Below are positions 46,019 to 55,371 of a stretch of DNA of 64,000 nucleotides, one piece after another. This DNA comes from Acetobacter garciniae (GTDB taxonomy: Bacteria; Pseudomonadota; Alphaproteobacteria; Acetobacterales; Acetobacteraceae). The position numbers were made by a program, and so were the translations under genes. Below the pieces are notes generated by a model. That model had not been told where the DNA came from. It searched no databases and worked only from the letters and a program-made list of their open reading frames with translations. Positions within the stretch are counted from its first letter, which is position 1. Each line of letters begins with the position of its first letter. The stretch is from contig NZ_JAFVMH010000002.1 in assembly GCF_017377735.1 (NCBI RefSeq), positions 124,001-188,000 of the forward strand. Direction: 5' to 3'.

Positions 46019-46891
46019 TCAGTTCTGATGGATGTAGAATTCCACCGGAACGGTCAGCGTAATGGGATCGCCCTGCACACTGTCGGGCGGGATGGGCAGC
46101 GGCTGGGCCCGTTTGGGCAAGGCCACCGCTTCCTGATCCAGCAGCGCATGGCCCGAACTGCTGGCCAATGTGACCGAAAGCACATGCCCCTTGCGGTCCA
46201 TGGAGAACGTCACGGTGGGCACGCCTTCCTGGTGATCGGCCATGGCGTCGGCCGGGTAACGCTTGAACTTTTCAAGCTGCGCCAGCAATGCGCCCTGCCA
46301 CGTCACCGGATCATGCGATGCATGGGCCGAGGATGCGCCGGGGGCGGGGGCTGCCTGTGCGGGGGCCGGTGGCGCTTCGGATGAAGGCGGGGCGGTCGTG
46401 GTCTCGGCCGGGGGTGTCCTGTCGGGTATCGGTTTTTTGAGGTTCGGGACCGGCTTGCTTTTCTTGACGATCTTGCGCGGTTTTTCGGGCTTGGGCACCG
46501 GCACGGGCGGATTGGGTGCCGGCGATGGCGGGGCCGTGATCTTTGGCGGCTCGATCGGGGTCGGATCGGGGATGGACTGCGTCTGCTTGGGCCCGATGGG
46601 CGCATCGCTCGGCGGGGTGGGGGTGGAGACAGGTTCGGGCGCCATGTCGATGGCGATGGCCGCAGGCGGTGGCTCGGGCACGGCCATCATGGGTGGGGGC
46701 AGGCGCATGATCCACCAGATGGCGCCACCTGTTACCGCCAGCACGGCCAGAAAGGACAGGCCCCAGCGGGCCGCGTCATGCCGCCGGGCCAGACGGGCCT
46801 GTTCGCGCTGCCAGTCGGCAAAGGAGAGCGGGGCCGCAGGCTGCGTCATTCCAGCAGGTCCACTCTCCACCATGTCTGCCGTGCTGCTCAC
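46019..46891 (-). CDS. tonB: TonB energy transducer (first copy)
   Basis: TonB links the ExbB-ExbD proton motor to outer membrane receptors. The 290-residue protein has a cytoplasmic head, one membrane helix (GLSFLAVLAVTGGAIWWIM, about residues 44-62), a Pro-rich spacer with PEP/KP repeats (PKPEKPRKIVKKSKP), and a C-terminal TonB domain (LLAQLEKFKRYPADAMADHQEGVPTVTFSMDRKGHVLSVTL). The start is GTG 46891, overlapping the exbD stop. A paralogue lies at 56007-56993. Confidence 0.92.
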   Translation of the reverse strand: MSSTADMVESGPAGMTQPAAPLSFADWQREQARLARRHDAARWGLSFLAVLAVTGGAIWWIMRLPPPMMAVPEPPPAAIAIDMAPEPVSTPTPPSDAPIGPKQTQSIPDPTPIEPPKITAPPSPAPNPPVPVPKPEKPRKIVKKSKPVPNLKKPIPDRTPPAETTTAPPSSEAPPAPAQAAPAPGASSAHASHDPVTWQGALLAQLEKFKRYPADAMADHQEGVPTVTFSMDRKGHVLSVTLASSSGHALLDQEAVALPKRAQPLPIPPDSVQGDPITLTVPVEFYIHQN

Positions 46892-47376
46892 GGCGCGCCT
46901 TCCGCGGCGGGTGCGGCCGGGGGAGCAGCGCCGGGGGTCACCATGCCTGCCTCCTGGCCTTCTTCCTGCCCCTGCAGGTTGACCAGGGCCACCTTGAGGT
47001 ATCCCGCAGTGCGCAGCTTATCCATGACCCCCATCAGCGTGCCGTAATCCACCGTCTTGTCGGCGCGCAGGAAGATGCGCTCGTCCTTGTTGCCTTTCGT
47101 CGCCGTTTCCAGTGCTGCGGGCAGGGCATCGGTGCTGATGTCGTCCTCGCCCAGGGCCAGGCCGTGGTCTGCCTTGACGGTCAGGAACACCGGATCGTCC
47201 GGCCGGGGGGCCGGCTTTTCGGTGGAGGAGGGCAGGTCCACCGGCACGTTCACCGTGGTCAGCGGGGCGGTGACCATGAAGATCACGAGCAGCACCAGCA
47301 TGACGTCGATGAACGGGGTGACGTTGATCTCGCTGGCCTCATGCGGGCTTTCATCGGTGTGGCGGATGCGGATCAT
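46888..47376 (-). CDS. exbD: biopolymer transport protein ExbD
   Basis: ExbD forms the proton-conducting core with ExbB. The 162-residue protein has the TM segment INVTPFIDVMLVLLVIFMVT with the essential Asp, then a periplasmic domain (VNVPVDLPSSTEKP, ERIFLRADKTVDYGTLMGVMDKLR). It ends in an Ala/Pro-rich tail. It lies five bases behind exbB and overlaps tonB by four. Confidence 0.94.
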   Translation of the reverse strand: MIRIRHTDESPHEASEINVTPFIDVMLVLLVIFMVTAPLTTVNVPVDLPSSTEKPAPRPDDPVFLTVKADHGLALGEDDISTDALPAALETATKGNKDERIFLRADKTVDYGTLMGVMDKLRTAGYLKVALVNLQGQEEGQEAGMVTPGAAPPAAPAAEGAP

Positions 47377-47381
47377 GCCGC

Positions 47382-48115
<734 letters not shown>

Positions 48116-48119
<4 letters not shown>

Positions 48120-48370
48120 GAGTGACCTCCTTTGGCAGACGGCCTACGGCACCACGCCCGGACCAGGCAGATGACCGTGACGATGAGGGGAACGGAAAGG
48201 GCGGCCCAGGACAGGGCCAGCCACACGCCGTGCTGGCCCAGCAGGGCAGAGAGCAGGCCAAAGACCGTCAGCACGCCAAGGGCGATCGGCCAGGGCCAGA
48301 CAGCCACCGGGGCACGGGGTGTGGGATCAGGGGAAGAAGGCAGGGGCATTTCGGCAGAGACGGCGTTCAT
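48116..48370 (-). CDS. small two-helix membrane protein in the exb operon
   Basis: The 84-residue protein starts at ATG 48370, overlapping the PepSY stop, and its own stop overlaps the exbB start; both overlaps are ATGA, which argues strongly that it is real. It has two hydrophobic segments (WPIALGVLTVFGLLSALLG, WLALSWAALSVPLIVTVICLV) and a basic C-terminus. Small membrane proteins of this kind often sit between PepSY and exbB genes. Function unknown. Confidence 0.75.
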
Positions 48371-49623
48371 CGGCGGGCTTCCAGATGGGCAAGGGCAGAC
48401 CCCGCGGGCATGACCCGGTCCGTATCGTCCAGGTCGTAGCCAAGGGCGCGCAGCCGGGCGTCGGTCGCGATCTTGCGCTTGGCCACCCACAGAACCAGAC
48501 CGCTGACCAGCACGAAAATCACCACCACATCCAGCAGCGCCCACAGGATGCGCAGCGGCATGCCGCCGTAATCGCCAAAGTGCAGCGGGCGGGAAATTTC
48601 CAGAAAGCGCAGGTACCACGGCATGGGATACGCCCCGGTCAGCTCACCCGTACGGGCGTCGACCAGCACCGGTGTGAACAGCCGGGCCCGCAGCGGTGTG
48701 GCACCCCGCGTCCACAGCACGTAATGCACCGGGCTGCCGAAGGACGCACCGGGGAAGGAAAGCCCGGTCACCTCGTTCCCCGGGGCCGCCTTGGCCGCCG
48801 TATCGAACGCCGCCTGCACGGAGGACAGATGATCCTGCGCAGGTACATGCAGGTCGGCATAGGGCTTGAGAATCTGGCGCACATCCGTTACGCGCCACAG
48901 GCCGAACAGCGGGGTCTGGAGTTCATTGACCAGCCCGGTAAAGCCCACCACCGTCGCCCAGACCAGTGTGACGGCCCCCAGCAGGTTGTGCAGGTCCAGC
49001 CATGTCAGCCGGCTTGCCCGGTCCCGCCGGACGGAGCCGAACGGCAACCGCTTCATGAACCGGCCATACAGCACCATGCCAGACACCAGCGAGGCGACGA
49101 AAACACCCCCCATAAGCCCCAGGAACAGGCGGCCAGGCAGGTAGGCGAACAGGCTGACATGCAGGCGGGTGCAAATGCCCATGATAATGCCGGTCCAGGT
49201 CCGGGGTTCTTCTGGCGCATCGGCCGGGCGGGACTGTTTCAGCACCTTGGCCGTGCGGGCGTCGAACTTGATCCAGTGGCCGGAATGCCGGTCGGGGTAT
49301 TTGTCGTCATCCTTCAGCGCCTGCCAGCTTGGCGCCATGGAGACCAGCACGGCGGGTTCATCATCATCCGGGCTGACATTGGTGACGATCTGGCCAGGGT
49401 AGAGGGCGCGCGCCTTGTTCACGATCGTATCGAGGCTGGCATTGGGCGTGCCGGGTGGCAGGACCTCGTACGGCGGGTCGTCATCGCCCACGAACGTCTC
49501 CCAGATCTGTTCGGAAAACAGCAGCGGCAGGCCGGTTGCGCACACGATCAGCAGGAACAGCGTGCAGACAAGGCTGGTCCATTTATGGACCACGAACCAG
49601 CGACGAATCGCGCGGGTGGTCAT
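48367..49623 (-). CDS. PepSY-domain inner membrane protein, possible ferric-siderophore reductase
   Basis: The 418-residue protein has four hydrophobic segments (WTSLVCTLFLLIVCATGLPLL, LFLGLMGGVFVASLVSGMVLY, LLGAVTLVWATVVGFTGLV, ILWALLDVVVIFVLVSGLVLW) and periplasmic PepSY-type regions. The pattern HKW at the first helix and LHNLLGA at the third supplies His residues on opposite membrane faces, as in PepSY_TM proteins such as PiuB/FoxB that reduce ferric siderophores. ATG 49623 is preferred to a TTG at 49665. It opens the run to exbB-exbD-tonB and may have a Fur-like site upstream. Confidence 0.85.
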   Translation of the reverse strand: MTTRAIRRWFVVHKWTSLVCTLFLLIVCATGLPLLFSEQIWETFVGDDDPPYEVLPPGTPNASLDTIVNKARALYPGQIVTNVSPDDDEPAVLVSMAPSWQALKDDDKYPDRHSGHWIKFDARTAKVLKQSRPADAPEEPRTWTGIIMGICTRLHVSLFAYLPGRLFLGLMGGVFVASLVSGMVLYGRFMKRLPFGSVRRDRASRLTWLDLHNLLGAVTLVWATVVGFTGLVNELQTPLFGLWRVTDVRQILKPYADLHVPAQDHLSSVQAAFDTAAKAAPGNEVTGLSFPGASFGSPVHYVLWTRGATPLRARLFTPVLVDARTGELTGAYPMPWYLRFLEISRPLHFGDYGGMPLRILWALLDVVVIFVLVSGLVLWVAKRKIATDARLRALGYDLDDTDRVMPAGSALAHLEARR

Positions 49624-49640
49624 GAAAACGGCACGCACAC

Positions 49641-49667
49641 AAATGCGTGTAATAGTGATTCGCAACT
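49641..49667. promoter_or_regulatory. possible iron-regulator site upstream of the PepSY gene
   Basis: AAATGCG at 49641-49647 and CGCAACT at 49661-49667 form an imperfect inverted repeat. The half-site AATGCG recurs in the palindrome at 52780-52798. Weak by itself. Confidence 0.3.
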
Positions 49668-50029
49668 CAGTGGCATACGTTTCACCACGCTGTGCCTTTT
49701 CATGCCTGTCTCCATGGGGGAGCGCCCCTTTGGACCTTTATGCGCCCCGTGCCGCGGGGTTTCCCCCGCACAGGTGGCGCGTGAACAAAACTCTCTATTG
49801 TATATGACGAACGAGCCGCTTCTTTTTCTAATGACGGCGGGGAATTTTATGCCGGCTGAACCGGAAAGTCTGGCTTATCCTGTTCCAGCAAACGTATCGT
49901 CCCGCCCTGTGTGGGAACGACATGCCCCCCCCTCGGACACAAGCCGGGCCATCCCGTCCCGGCCGCCCCTGTATCGCTTCGGCAGCAAATCCTGTGCCGA
50001 CAGGGTGCCGTCCATCGTTGCGGGGAATG
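49668..50029. other. gap between the PepSY gene and the first siderophore receptor
   Basis: About 360 bases with no supported gene. GC-rich inverted repeats near 49740-49770 could terminate the receptor transcript on the minus strand, but no T-tract is evident. Confidence 0.4.
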
Positions 50030-52732
50030 TCACCACGAATAAGAGATATTTCCATATACGCGGCGGCCCTGGCCATAATAGCAGGTGCCGCCATACCCGT
50101 TGGATGAACAGGAGGCCAGATAACGCGTATCGGCAAGGTTGGACATGGCAAGGCGTGCGGACAGGCCTTTCAGAACGGGGGATGCCTGCCCAAAGTCGTA
50201 ATGTGCGCCCGCGTCAAAAATAATATGGGGCGGCAGCTTGTAGGAGTTGGCGCTGTCCGAATAGGTCCACCCAATATAACGGGCGCCGAAATTGATGCCA
50301 AAACCGGGCAGGACGGAGCGCGGCAGCGTGTAATCCGCAAACATGTTCACCATGTTTCTTGGAACGCTATCCAGGTATTTGCCCTGCTCGGGAACAAGCC
50401 CGAGATCGTTTCCGTACATGTCGTATCTATCGACACTGGTGTCGCTTTTTGTCACCTTCGCATCCACAAAGGAATAGGAGGCAGTCAGGCGCAGGTTTTT
50501 TGTGACATTGGCATGGGCCGACACTTCGATCCCTTTTGACACGACCGTGCCTGCATCCATTTCAAGCCCGGGATTTTCCGGATCATCAACCTGGAAATGA
50601 TGTTCCTTGATATGGAACGCGGATGCCGTGAGGAAAATATCCGTCTTGGGAATGATATATTTCAACCCCGCTTCAAACTGGTCTCCGGTCAGCGGGGCCA
50701 TGGGCCGGCCGTCTGCGTTGAACGACCCGATCTGCGGAATAAAGGATGTCGCATAACTGAAGTAAGGGGTCAGCCCAAAGTCGAAATTATACGTAAACCC
50801 CGCCCGCCACGTGAATTTCGATGCGGAGGGTGCTTCCTTGGTCGGGGTGTACACGACCGGTGTCGTTGTTGCGGCAGTATGGCTGCCAGCGTAATACGGG
50901 CCGCCATTATTGTACCAGTCCTGCCGCCCACCCAGCGTAACGGTCAGCTTTTTCCATTTTATCTGGTCCTGGAAGTAAATCCCCTTCTGGTACACGGTAT
51001 CGTAATCGTTCGTCACGCGAACGGTATTGTCGCCCGTAAAGCTGTAATCGGGGTGGGATACGTAATATTGGGGGGCCCATATATCGACGGAGGGAATGCC
51101 CGTAACCTGCGTTGAAATCTTCTGCACAATCTCGACACGCCGAAAATCCATGCCCGCAATGACTGTCTGGTGAACATCGCCAACAGAAAAATGACCCGTC
51201 AGTTGGCTGTCCAGCGCAATGGTCTTGTCCTTGTCCGTTTCCATGGTGGCATGGCGGGGATAGGTTTCCCCGTCGGACTGAAGGCCCTGCACCAGAATAA
51301 CCCGGTTCATGTAGTCGTTGCTGTTTTCGTATCGGAATGTCTGGTGAAATTCCAGAAACCTGTTGAACTTATGATAAAACTGATATTCAAAATCCCCTTC
51401 ATGGGCCGTATGGGTATTCGCACCCGGATCGCCCAGGTACCGGCTCCGTGGAATATACCCGTATTTGCCGGGAACCAGCGTGCCAATACCGGGGTAGCCG
51501 GTCGCCAGCCCGCTTTCAGGCGTATACATATACTGGCCCAGAAGGGTCAGGCTGGTCTTGTCATCAATATCCCATTTAATGGAGGGCAGGACGCCCACTC
51601 TTTTGTAATGCAGGTAATCAGTCTGGGTATCCTGCGTCACACCGATCGCCGCAATGCGATATTTCAGGGTGCCCGATGTATTGATCTTGTCGCTTACATC
51701 GACCGTGGCCTCATAACGTCCCCAGTTGCCAAATCCGACTGTGGCGTTACGCAACGGTGTCTGCGTGGGGGTTTTCAGCCGCGTGAGAATCATGCCCCCC
51801 GGGCTTGCGGCCCCGTAAAGTACGGAAGACGGCCCCATAAGGGCTTCGACACGTTCCACAAAAGCGGTTTCACCCGCAGAGGCGGAGCGTGACTGGATCC
51901 CGTCGACAAATTCGCTGGAAGCAAAACCCCGCATGCTCAAACTGCTCGATGACCCGGCCGCCAGGTTGCCTTCCGCCGCACCGTTATTGCCCGTTCCGCC
52001 ACTTTCCGCATAAACGCCGGGCATGTAGCGCAGAACTTCATTAATGTTCTGGGCCTGCTGGTCCAGAATTTCGTCTTTCGTGATAACGTAAATGGAATTT
52101 GGAATTTGCGTGAGTGGTGTTGCCGTTTTTGTACCCGATTCGGTATAATGGGCGACATAGCCCACGCCCGGGCCGGTTGCACTTTCCCGCCCAAGGCTGC
52201 CACCCACCCGCACCGGACCAAGTGTTATGTTGGATGACGCCGGCGCGATCTGGTAGGCGTGATCGGCAGTGAGCCGATAGGTCAGGCCGCTACCCTGCAA
52301 AAGCCGGGCAAGCGCATCCGATGTCGTGAACCGGCCTTGCAGGCCGGGTGATACCTTGCCCGCCAGCACCGGTGCCTGCGACCCCAAGGGCGTATGGGCC
52401 TGAATGCTGAAGGCGGTCAGCGCGCTGGAGAGCGGGCCTGCGGGAATATTGAACGGAACCAGAGCATCCGGGCCATGCGACGGCACCCCCTGCGATGCGG
52501 GCGTGGCGGTCTGGGCACCTGCTTTTTCACTGACCAACGCTGTCAGCGCGGTCGTGGCCGCCAGAAGGAGAGCGGGCGCAAGAGACACGCTTCTGGCAAT
52601 CACGGGCCTGGAATTCACCTTGCCAGAATTCACTCTGCCAGAATGCGCCAGGCCGGAACGCGTCATGTCAGGACTTGTGGAGGCAGGATATGCCGGGCTG
52701 GAACTTTTCTGCGGGCAGGCGTTGGGGTCCAT
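50030..52732 (-). CDS. TonB-dependent siderophore receptor with STN signalling domain (module A)
   Basis: The 900-residue protein has a long N-terminus, a signal core (SLAPALLLAATTALTALVSEK, cut near AGAQ), an STN domain (VPFNIPAGPLSSALTAFSIQ, TTSDALARLLQGSGLTYRL) that signals to FecR, a plug (TQIPNSIYVITKDEILDQQA, LRYMPGVYAE, VEALMGPSSVLYGAASPGG) and a barrel ending in GNISYSW. It resembles FpvA/FhuE-type ferric-siderophore receptors. Upstream of the signal core are tandem five-residue units (GLAHS, GRVNS, GKVNS). It follows fecR by 198 bases, with a perfect palindrome between. It is a clear paralogue of the receptor at 57161-59716. Confidence 0.92.
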   Translation of the reverse strand: MDPNACPQKSSSPAYPASTSPDMTRSGLAHSGRVNSGKVNSRPVIARSVSLAPALLLAATTALTALVSEKAGAQTATPASQGVPSHGPDALVPFNIPAGPLSSALTAFSIQAHTPLGSQAPVLAGKVSPGLQGRFTTSDALARLLQGSGLTYRLTADHAYQIAPASSNITLGPVRVGGSLGRESATGPGVGYVAHYTESGTKTATPLTQIPNSIYVITKDEILDQQAQNINEVLRYMPGVYAESGGTGNNGAAEGNLAAGSSSSLSMRGFASSEFVDGIQSRSASAGETAFVERVEALMGPSSVLYGAASPGGMILTRLKTPTQTPLRNATVGFGNWGRYEATVDVSDKINTSGTLKYRIAAIGVTQDTQTDYLHYKRVGVLPSIKWDIDDKTSLTLLGQYMYTPESGLATGYPGIGTLVPGKYGYIPRSRYLGDPGANTHTAHEGDFEYQFYHKFNRFLEFHQTFRYENSNDYMNRVILVQGLQSDGETYPRHATMETDKDKTIALDSQLTGHFSVGDVHQTVIAGMDFRRVEIVQKISTQVTGIPSVDIWAPQYYVSHPDYSFTGDNTVRVTNDYDTVYQKGIYFQDQIKWKKLTVTLGGRQDWYNNGGPYYAGSHTAATTTPVVYTPTKEAPSASKFTWRAGFTYNFDFGLTPYFSYATSFIPQIGSFNADGRPMAPLTGDQFEAGLKYIIPKTDIFLTASAFHIKEHHFQVDDPENPGLEMDAGTVVSKGIEVSAHANVTKNLRLTASYSFVDAKVTKSDTSVDRYDMYGNDLGLVPEQGKYLDSVPRNMVNMFADYTLPRSVLPGFGINFGARYIGWTYSDSANSYKLPPHIIFDAGAHYDFGQASPVLKGLSARLAMSNLADTRYLASCSSNGYGGTCYYGQGRRVYGNISYSW
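52611..52670. repeat. 15-base tandem repeat in the receptor's leader-coding region
   Basis: Four 15-base units starting at 52611, 52626, 52641 and 52656 begin with GAAT or GAAC; the first two differ at only two positions (GAATTCACCTTGCCA, GAATTCACTCTGCCA) and the other two are diverged. They encode five-residue units on the minus strand. Confidence 0.7.
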
Positions 52733-52779
52733 TGGCGCGGCTCTCTCCTTCAGTCGCTTGCGCGTGTCTTGTTCGCCTA

Positions 52780-52798
52780 AATGCGATTACGTCGCATT
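52780..52798. promoter_or_regulatory. 19-base palindrome in the promoter of the module A receptor
   Basis: AATGCGATTACGTCGCATT has perfect 7-base arms around TTACG, 48 bases upstream of the receptor start. It is a candidate operator for an iron regulator (Fur-superfamily or other). Confidence 0.5.
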
Positions 52799-52930
52799 AG
52801 TATCTTCTGATTCTAGAGATGCGTGCAGGAGAGGGTTTTTAACCAATCGGCCTGATTTTTTTTGCGCACGCACCCGTGCTTTCATCTATCCAATTGGAAA
52901 GAAAAAATTTTCTCGAACGTGGCAGAGGGA

Positions 52931-53890
52931 TCAGCGCGCGCTTATAATGTCGAACCAGGGCGTGATGGGTGTGACCCTCCCCCCATAAGGTCCGACGATC
53001 AGGCGAAGCGATGCCTCGGGCTGATGCAGGTCATAGGTTCCCGTCACGCGCTGTTCGCCAAGCGCCCGGCTGGTCAGCACGATCCGCGCACCGGTCCATG
53101 GCCGAAGTGCGGCGATCACGTCCGAAACGGTCTGGTCGTTCGCAATCAGGGTTCCTGTGCGCCAGGCGCCGATTGCATCGATAGGCATGGTCCCCGTGGT
53201 GATATCGCCCGAAATACGGATCCACTGGCCGGGCTGAAGATCCCGATCCGCCCTGCCTGGCTGGCGGACATGAACCGCGCCCTGACGTACGGCCACCGTG
53301 GTGGCGTTGCGCTGCATCCGCACGTCGAACACCGTGCCGATATCGGTGGTTTCGACATCCTCTGCCTGAACGCTGAATGGTCGTTCAGCGTCGTGGTGCA
53401 CGTCGAACAGGGCCTCGCCCCGCAGCAGCCTGACGTGCCGCCCGTCGGGTGTCATCTTGACGGCAATGGCCGAACGGGGCCCCAGCGTTACCGCGCTGCC
53501 ATCCGCCAGGCGGATGGCACGGGTTGCGCCGACAGGGGTCACGTAATCCGCCCGCAGGGCCACGAGCAGATCCGGCCCGTTCAGCACCGCAAGCGCACAG
53601 ATGGCGGCACAGGCGGCAATGGGCAGAAAAAACCGCGGGGAAGGGCGAATGGCACGCCTGCGCACAGGTGCTGAAAGCGGCGTGCCTGCGGGTGCAGGCC
53701 CATGCAGCGTTTCATGGGCGGTGACGATCCGGGTGGCGGTCGCGTTCATGCGCGCCCAGGCCGCCGCGTGCGCCGGATCCTCATTCAGCCAGCGTTCGAA
53801 CTGGATTTTCAAATCCCGGTCGTCCGGATCTTCGCGGAGAAAAAGGTACCAGTCGGCGGCGGCCTGCCGGGGCGTTCGCTGTTCAGTCAT
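52931..53890 (-). CDS. FecR-type anti-sigma factor / signal relay (module A)
   Basis: FecR proteins relay ligand binding from the receptor's STN domain to the FecI sigma factor. The 319-residue protein has an N-terminal DUF4880 region (AADWYLFLREDPDDRDLKIQF, DPAHAAAWARM), one membrane helix (LPIAACAAICALAVLNG) and a periplasmic FecR domain (TRAIRLADGSAVTLGPRSAI, RLLRGEALFDVHHDAERPF, VGTVFDVRM). The C-terminal part resembles an STN-interaction domain. ATG 53890 is the natural start. It lies between fecI and the receptor gene. Confidence 0.92.
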   Translation of the reverse strand: MTEQRTPRQAAADWYLFLREDPDDRDLKIQFERWLNEDPAHAAAWARMNATATRIVTAHETLHGPAPAGTPLSAPVRRRAIRPSPRFFLPIAACAAICALAVLNGPDLLVALRADYVTPVGATRAIRLADGSAVTLGPRSAIAVKMTPDGRHVRLLRGEALFDVHHDAERPFSVQAEDVETTDIGTVFDVRMQRNATTVAVRQGAVHVRQPGRADRDLQPGQWIRISGDITTGTMPIDAIGAWRTGTLIANDQTVSDVIAALRPWTGARIVLTSRALGEQRVTGTYDLHQPEASLRLIVGPYGGRVTPITPWFDIISAR

Positions 53891-54024
53891 GGCGCGCGCA
53901 TTCTCCAAAGCAGGAGGATAATGGAACAAGACGCCAGGCCCGCAGCCTGACGTTTTTCGCCCTTACTTTGAGAGATGCGCGAAGGAAGGGTTTTTTTTAC
54001 CAATTCCGGACAGGGCACGATGGG

Positions 54025-54570
54025 TCAGAGCCCTTCCTCATAGATCCGGTCGCAAATCGTCATGCCATCGGCGATCAACCGATGGACCATCGGAATGGAC
54101 AGGTCGAGACGCATGGCAATTTCGCGCAGCTTCAGGCCTTCGAAATAATAGAGTTTGAACGCGTCGCGCTGGCGTGGCGGCATGGCGTCTACTGCCGCGA
54201 CGACGCGGGCCAGGGTCTCGCGCGCGCTGGCGGCGGCCTCGGGCGACGCGGCATTGTCCGCCATGTCTTGCGTAGCGGCGTCGAAATCCACACCGTCGGT
54301 GCCTTCGTTCCGGGTACGGCGCAGGCGGGTTATGAACAGGTTGCGCACGATGGTGCGCAGATATTGGAATGGGGCGCCAATCTGTTCGACAGGCTGGCGG
54401 GCAAAGAGCAGCCACGTGTCCTGGACAATGTCCTCGGCCAGGGTGCGGTCTCCCGACAGACGGTTCGCATAGCTCAGCAAACGCTCACGATGGGCCTCGT
54501 AAAGCTGGAGCGACGTGCGTTTCGCCTTCAAGGCGGGGACCTCCGTGGGGCGAAATGCCCTTTCAGGCAA
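54025..54570 (-). CDS. FecI-type ECF sigma factor (module A)
   Basis: The roughly 181-residue protein has sigma region 2 (HRERLLSYANRLSGDRTLAEDIVQDTWLLFAR) and region 4 (MPPRQRDAFKLYYFEGLKLREIAMRLDLSIPMVHRLI). It should direct RNA polymerase to the receptor promoter when the cognate siderophore is bound. No ATG lies in a suitable place, so TTG 54570 is a tentative start. A motif resembling a Fur box lies just upstream (54589-54604). Confidence 0.88.
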   Translation of the reverse strand: MPERAFRPTEVPALKAKRTSLQLYEAHRERLLSYANRLSGDRTLAEDIVQDTWLLFARQPVEQIGAPFQYLRTIVRNLFITRLRRTRNEGTDGVDFDAATQDMADNAASPEAAASARETLARVVAAVDAMPPRQRDAFKLYYFEGLKLREIAMRLDLSIPMVHRLIADGMTICDRIYEEGL

Positions 54571-54588
54571 CGGGTTACTGGAACAAGG

Positions 54589-54604
54589 TAAGAGTCTTTC
54601 GCAA
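54589..54604 (-). promoter_or_regulatory. Fur-box-like motif upstream of fecI (module A)
   Basis: On the minus strand the sequence reads TTGCGAAAGACTCTTA. It shares TTGCRA at the left and TCTTA at the right with sites before tonB2 (55955) and the module B fecI (60210). Confidence 0.45.
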
Positions 54605-54729
54605 TTTCATGGCATAGGGTCGTCGATCTCGCAACCATCGGACAGGCGTGGCAGGCGTCGATCCGCGATCGGGCCGGGATGCCTGCGTGTCGCAGGAGAG
54701 AGGGTTTCCAACCAACGGATTGATAAAGA

Positions 54730-54816
54730 ATAAAAGTTTTTGGTGAAGCTTTTTTCAAAAAGCTTCAGGGAACGGCACCTTTTTGAAAAAAAAAGGCGAC
54801 ACCCAAAAACTTTTAT
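54730..54816. repeat. intergenic hairpin repeat, copy 3
   Basis: This copy is nearly identical to copy 1: ATAAAAGTTTTTGGTG, the GAAGC...GCTTC hairpin, the CACCTTTTTG stem with an extended A run, and CACCCAAAAACTTTTAT at the right. It lies behind the unknown-protein gene at 54886 and upstream of the module A fecI, both on the minus strand. Confidence 0.85.
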
Positions 54817-54885
54817 AAATGCTGGGATATTACTTGAACAAACTTTGCAGCAGCCTTTTACAGAAGCCCGCCAAGGCACGTGCGG

Positions 54886-55371
54886 TCAATGCAATGCATA
54901 GCTGCGCATGACCTGTCCACTGTCCCACCCCTGCCATGCTGCTTGATGCGGCTGTTTGAAAACATGCCCCGCAGCACTTAACGCCAGCGCCAGGCGGGAA
55001 ATATGGTCGCAGGCGTCCAGTGCGGCGGCCTCGGTCATGAAGCCTGTCAGGATATCGAAAGCATCTTCATGGTTTTCCCGCTGTTGAAGCGCGATGGCAT
55101 CCAGCAGCCGTCGTTCATCCGCCCCAACCCCGGGCGAGCAGATGCAGTTGATCTCGATAACCCGCCGGGCACCCCGCCCGGTCGCTACCATGAGCCCGTG
55201 CAGATCCGCGACGGTTTCGCTAATTCCCAGCTTTTCGAACGTCGCTTCGATCCGGTCCGCATAGCCCGAACGGTCGGACAGGCTGATAACCCAGGCCCGG
55301 ATGCACCATAGCAGCGTCTTTTCCGCCTTTGGCAGGTCTGATCGCCGGTCGGCTTCATTTGGTATCGTCAT
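54886..55371 (-). CDS. protein of unknown function, second of a related pair
   Basis: I do not recognise this 161-residue protein. It is mostly helical, without a signal peptide or membrane segment. It contains NCICSPGVGADERRLLDAIALQ and ends in HQAAWQGWDSGQVMRSYALH. It overlaps the gene upstream as ATGA, so the two are coupled. Its central part aligns by eye with that neighbour: ERRLL-A-A-Q, followed about 35 residues on by L-x-x-L-x3-GH. The pair is divergent from a second tonB gene and lies between two Fec modules, so an iron-linked role is suspected. Confidence 0.75.
   Translation of the reverse strand: MTIPNEADRRSDLPKAEKTLLWCIRAWVISLSDRSGYADRIEATFEKLGISETVADLHGLMVATGRGARRVIEINCICSPGVGADERRLLDAIALQQRENHEDAFDILTGFMTEAAALDACDHISRLALALSAAGHVFKQPHQAAWQGWDSGQVMRSYALH

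Noticed and set aside
48319..50223. 634-codon open frame on the plus strand
   Set aside because: Antisense to the PepSY gene and the receptor end, with no coherent family similarity.
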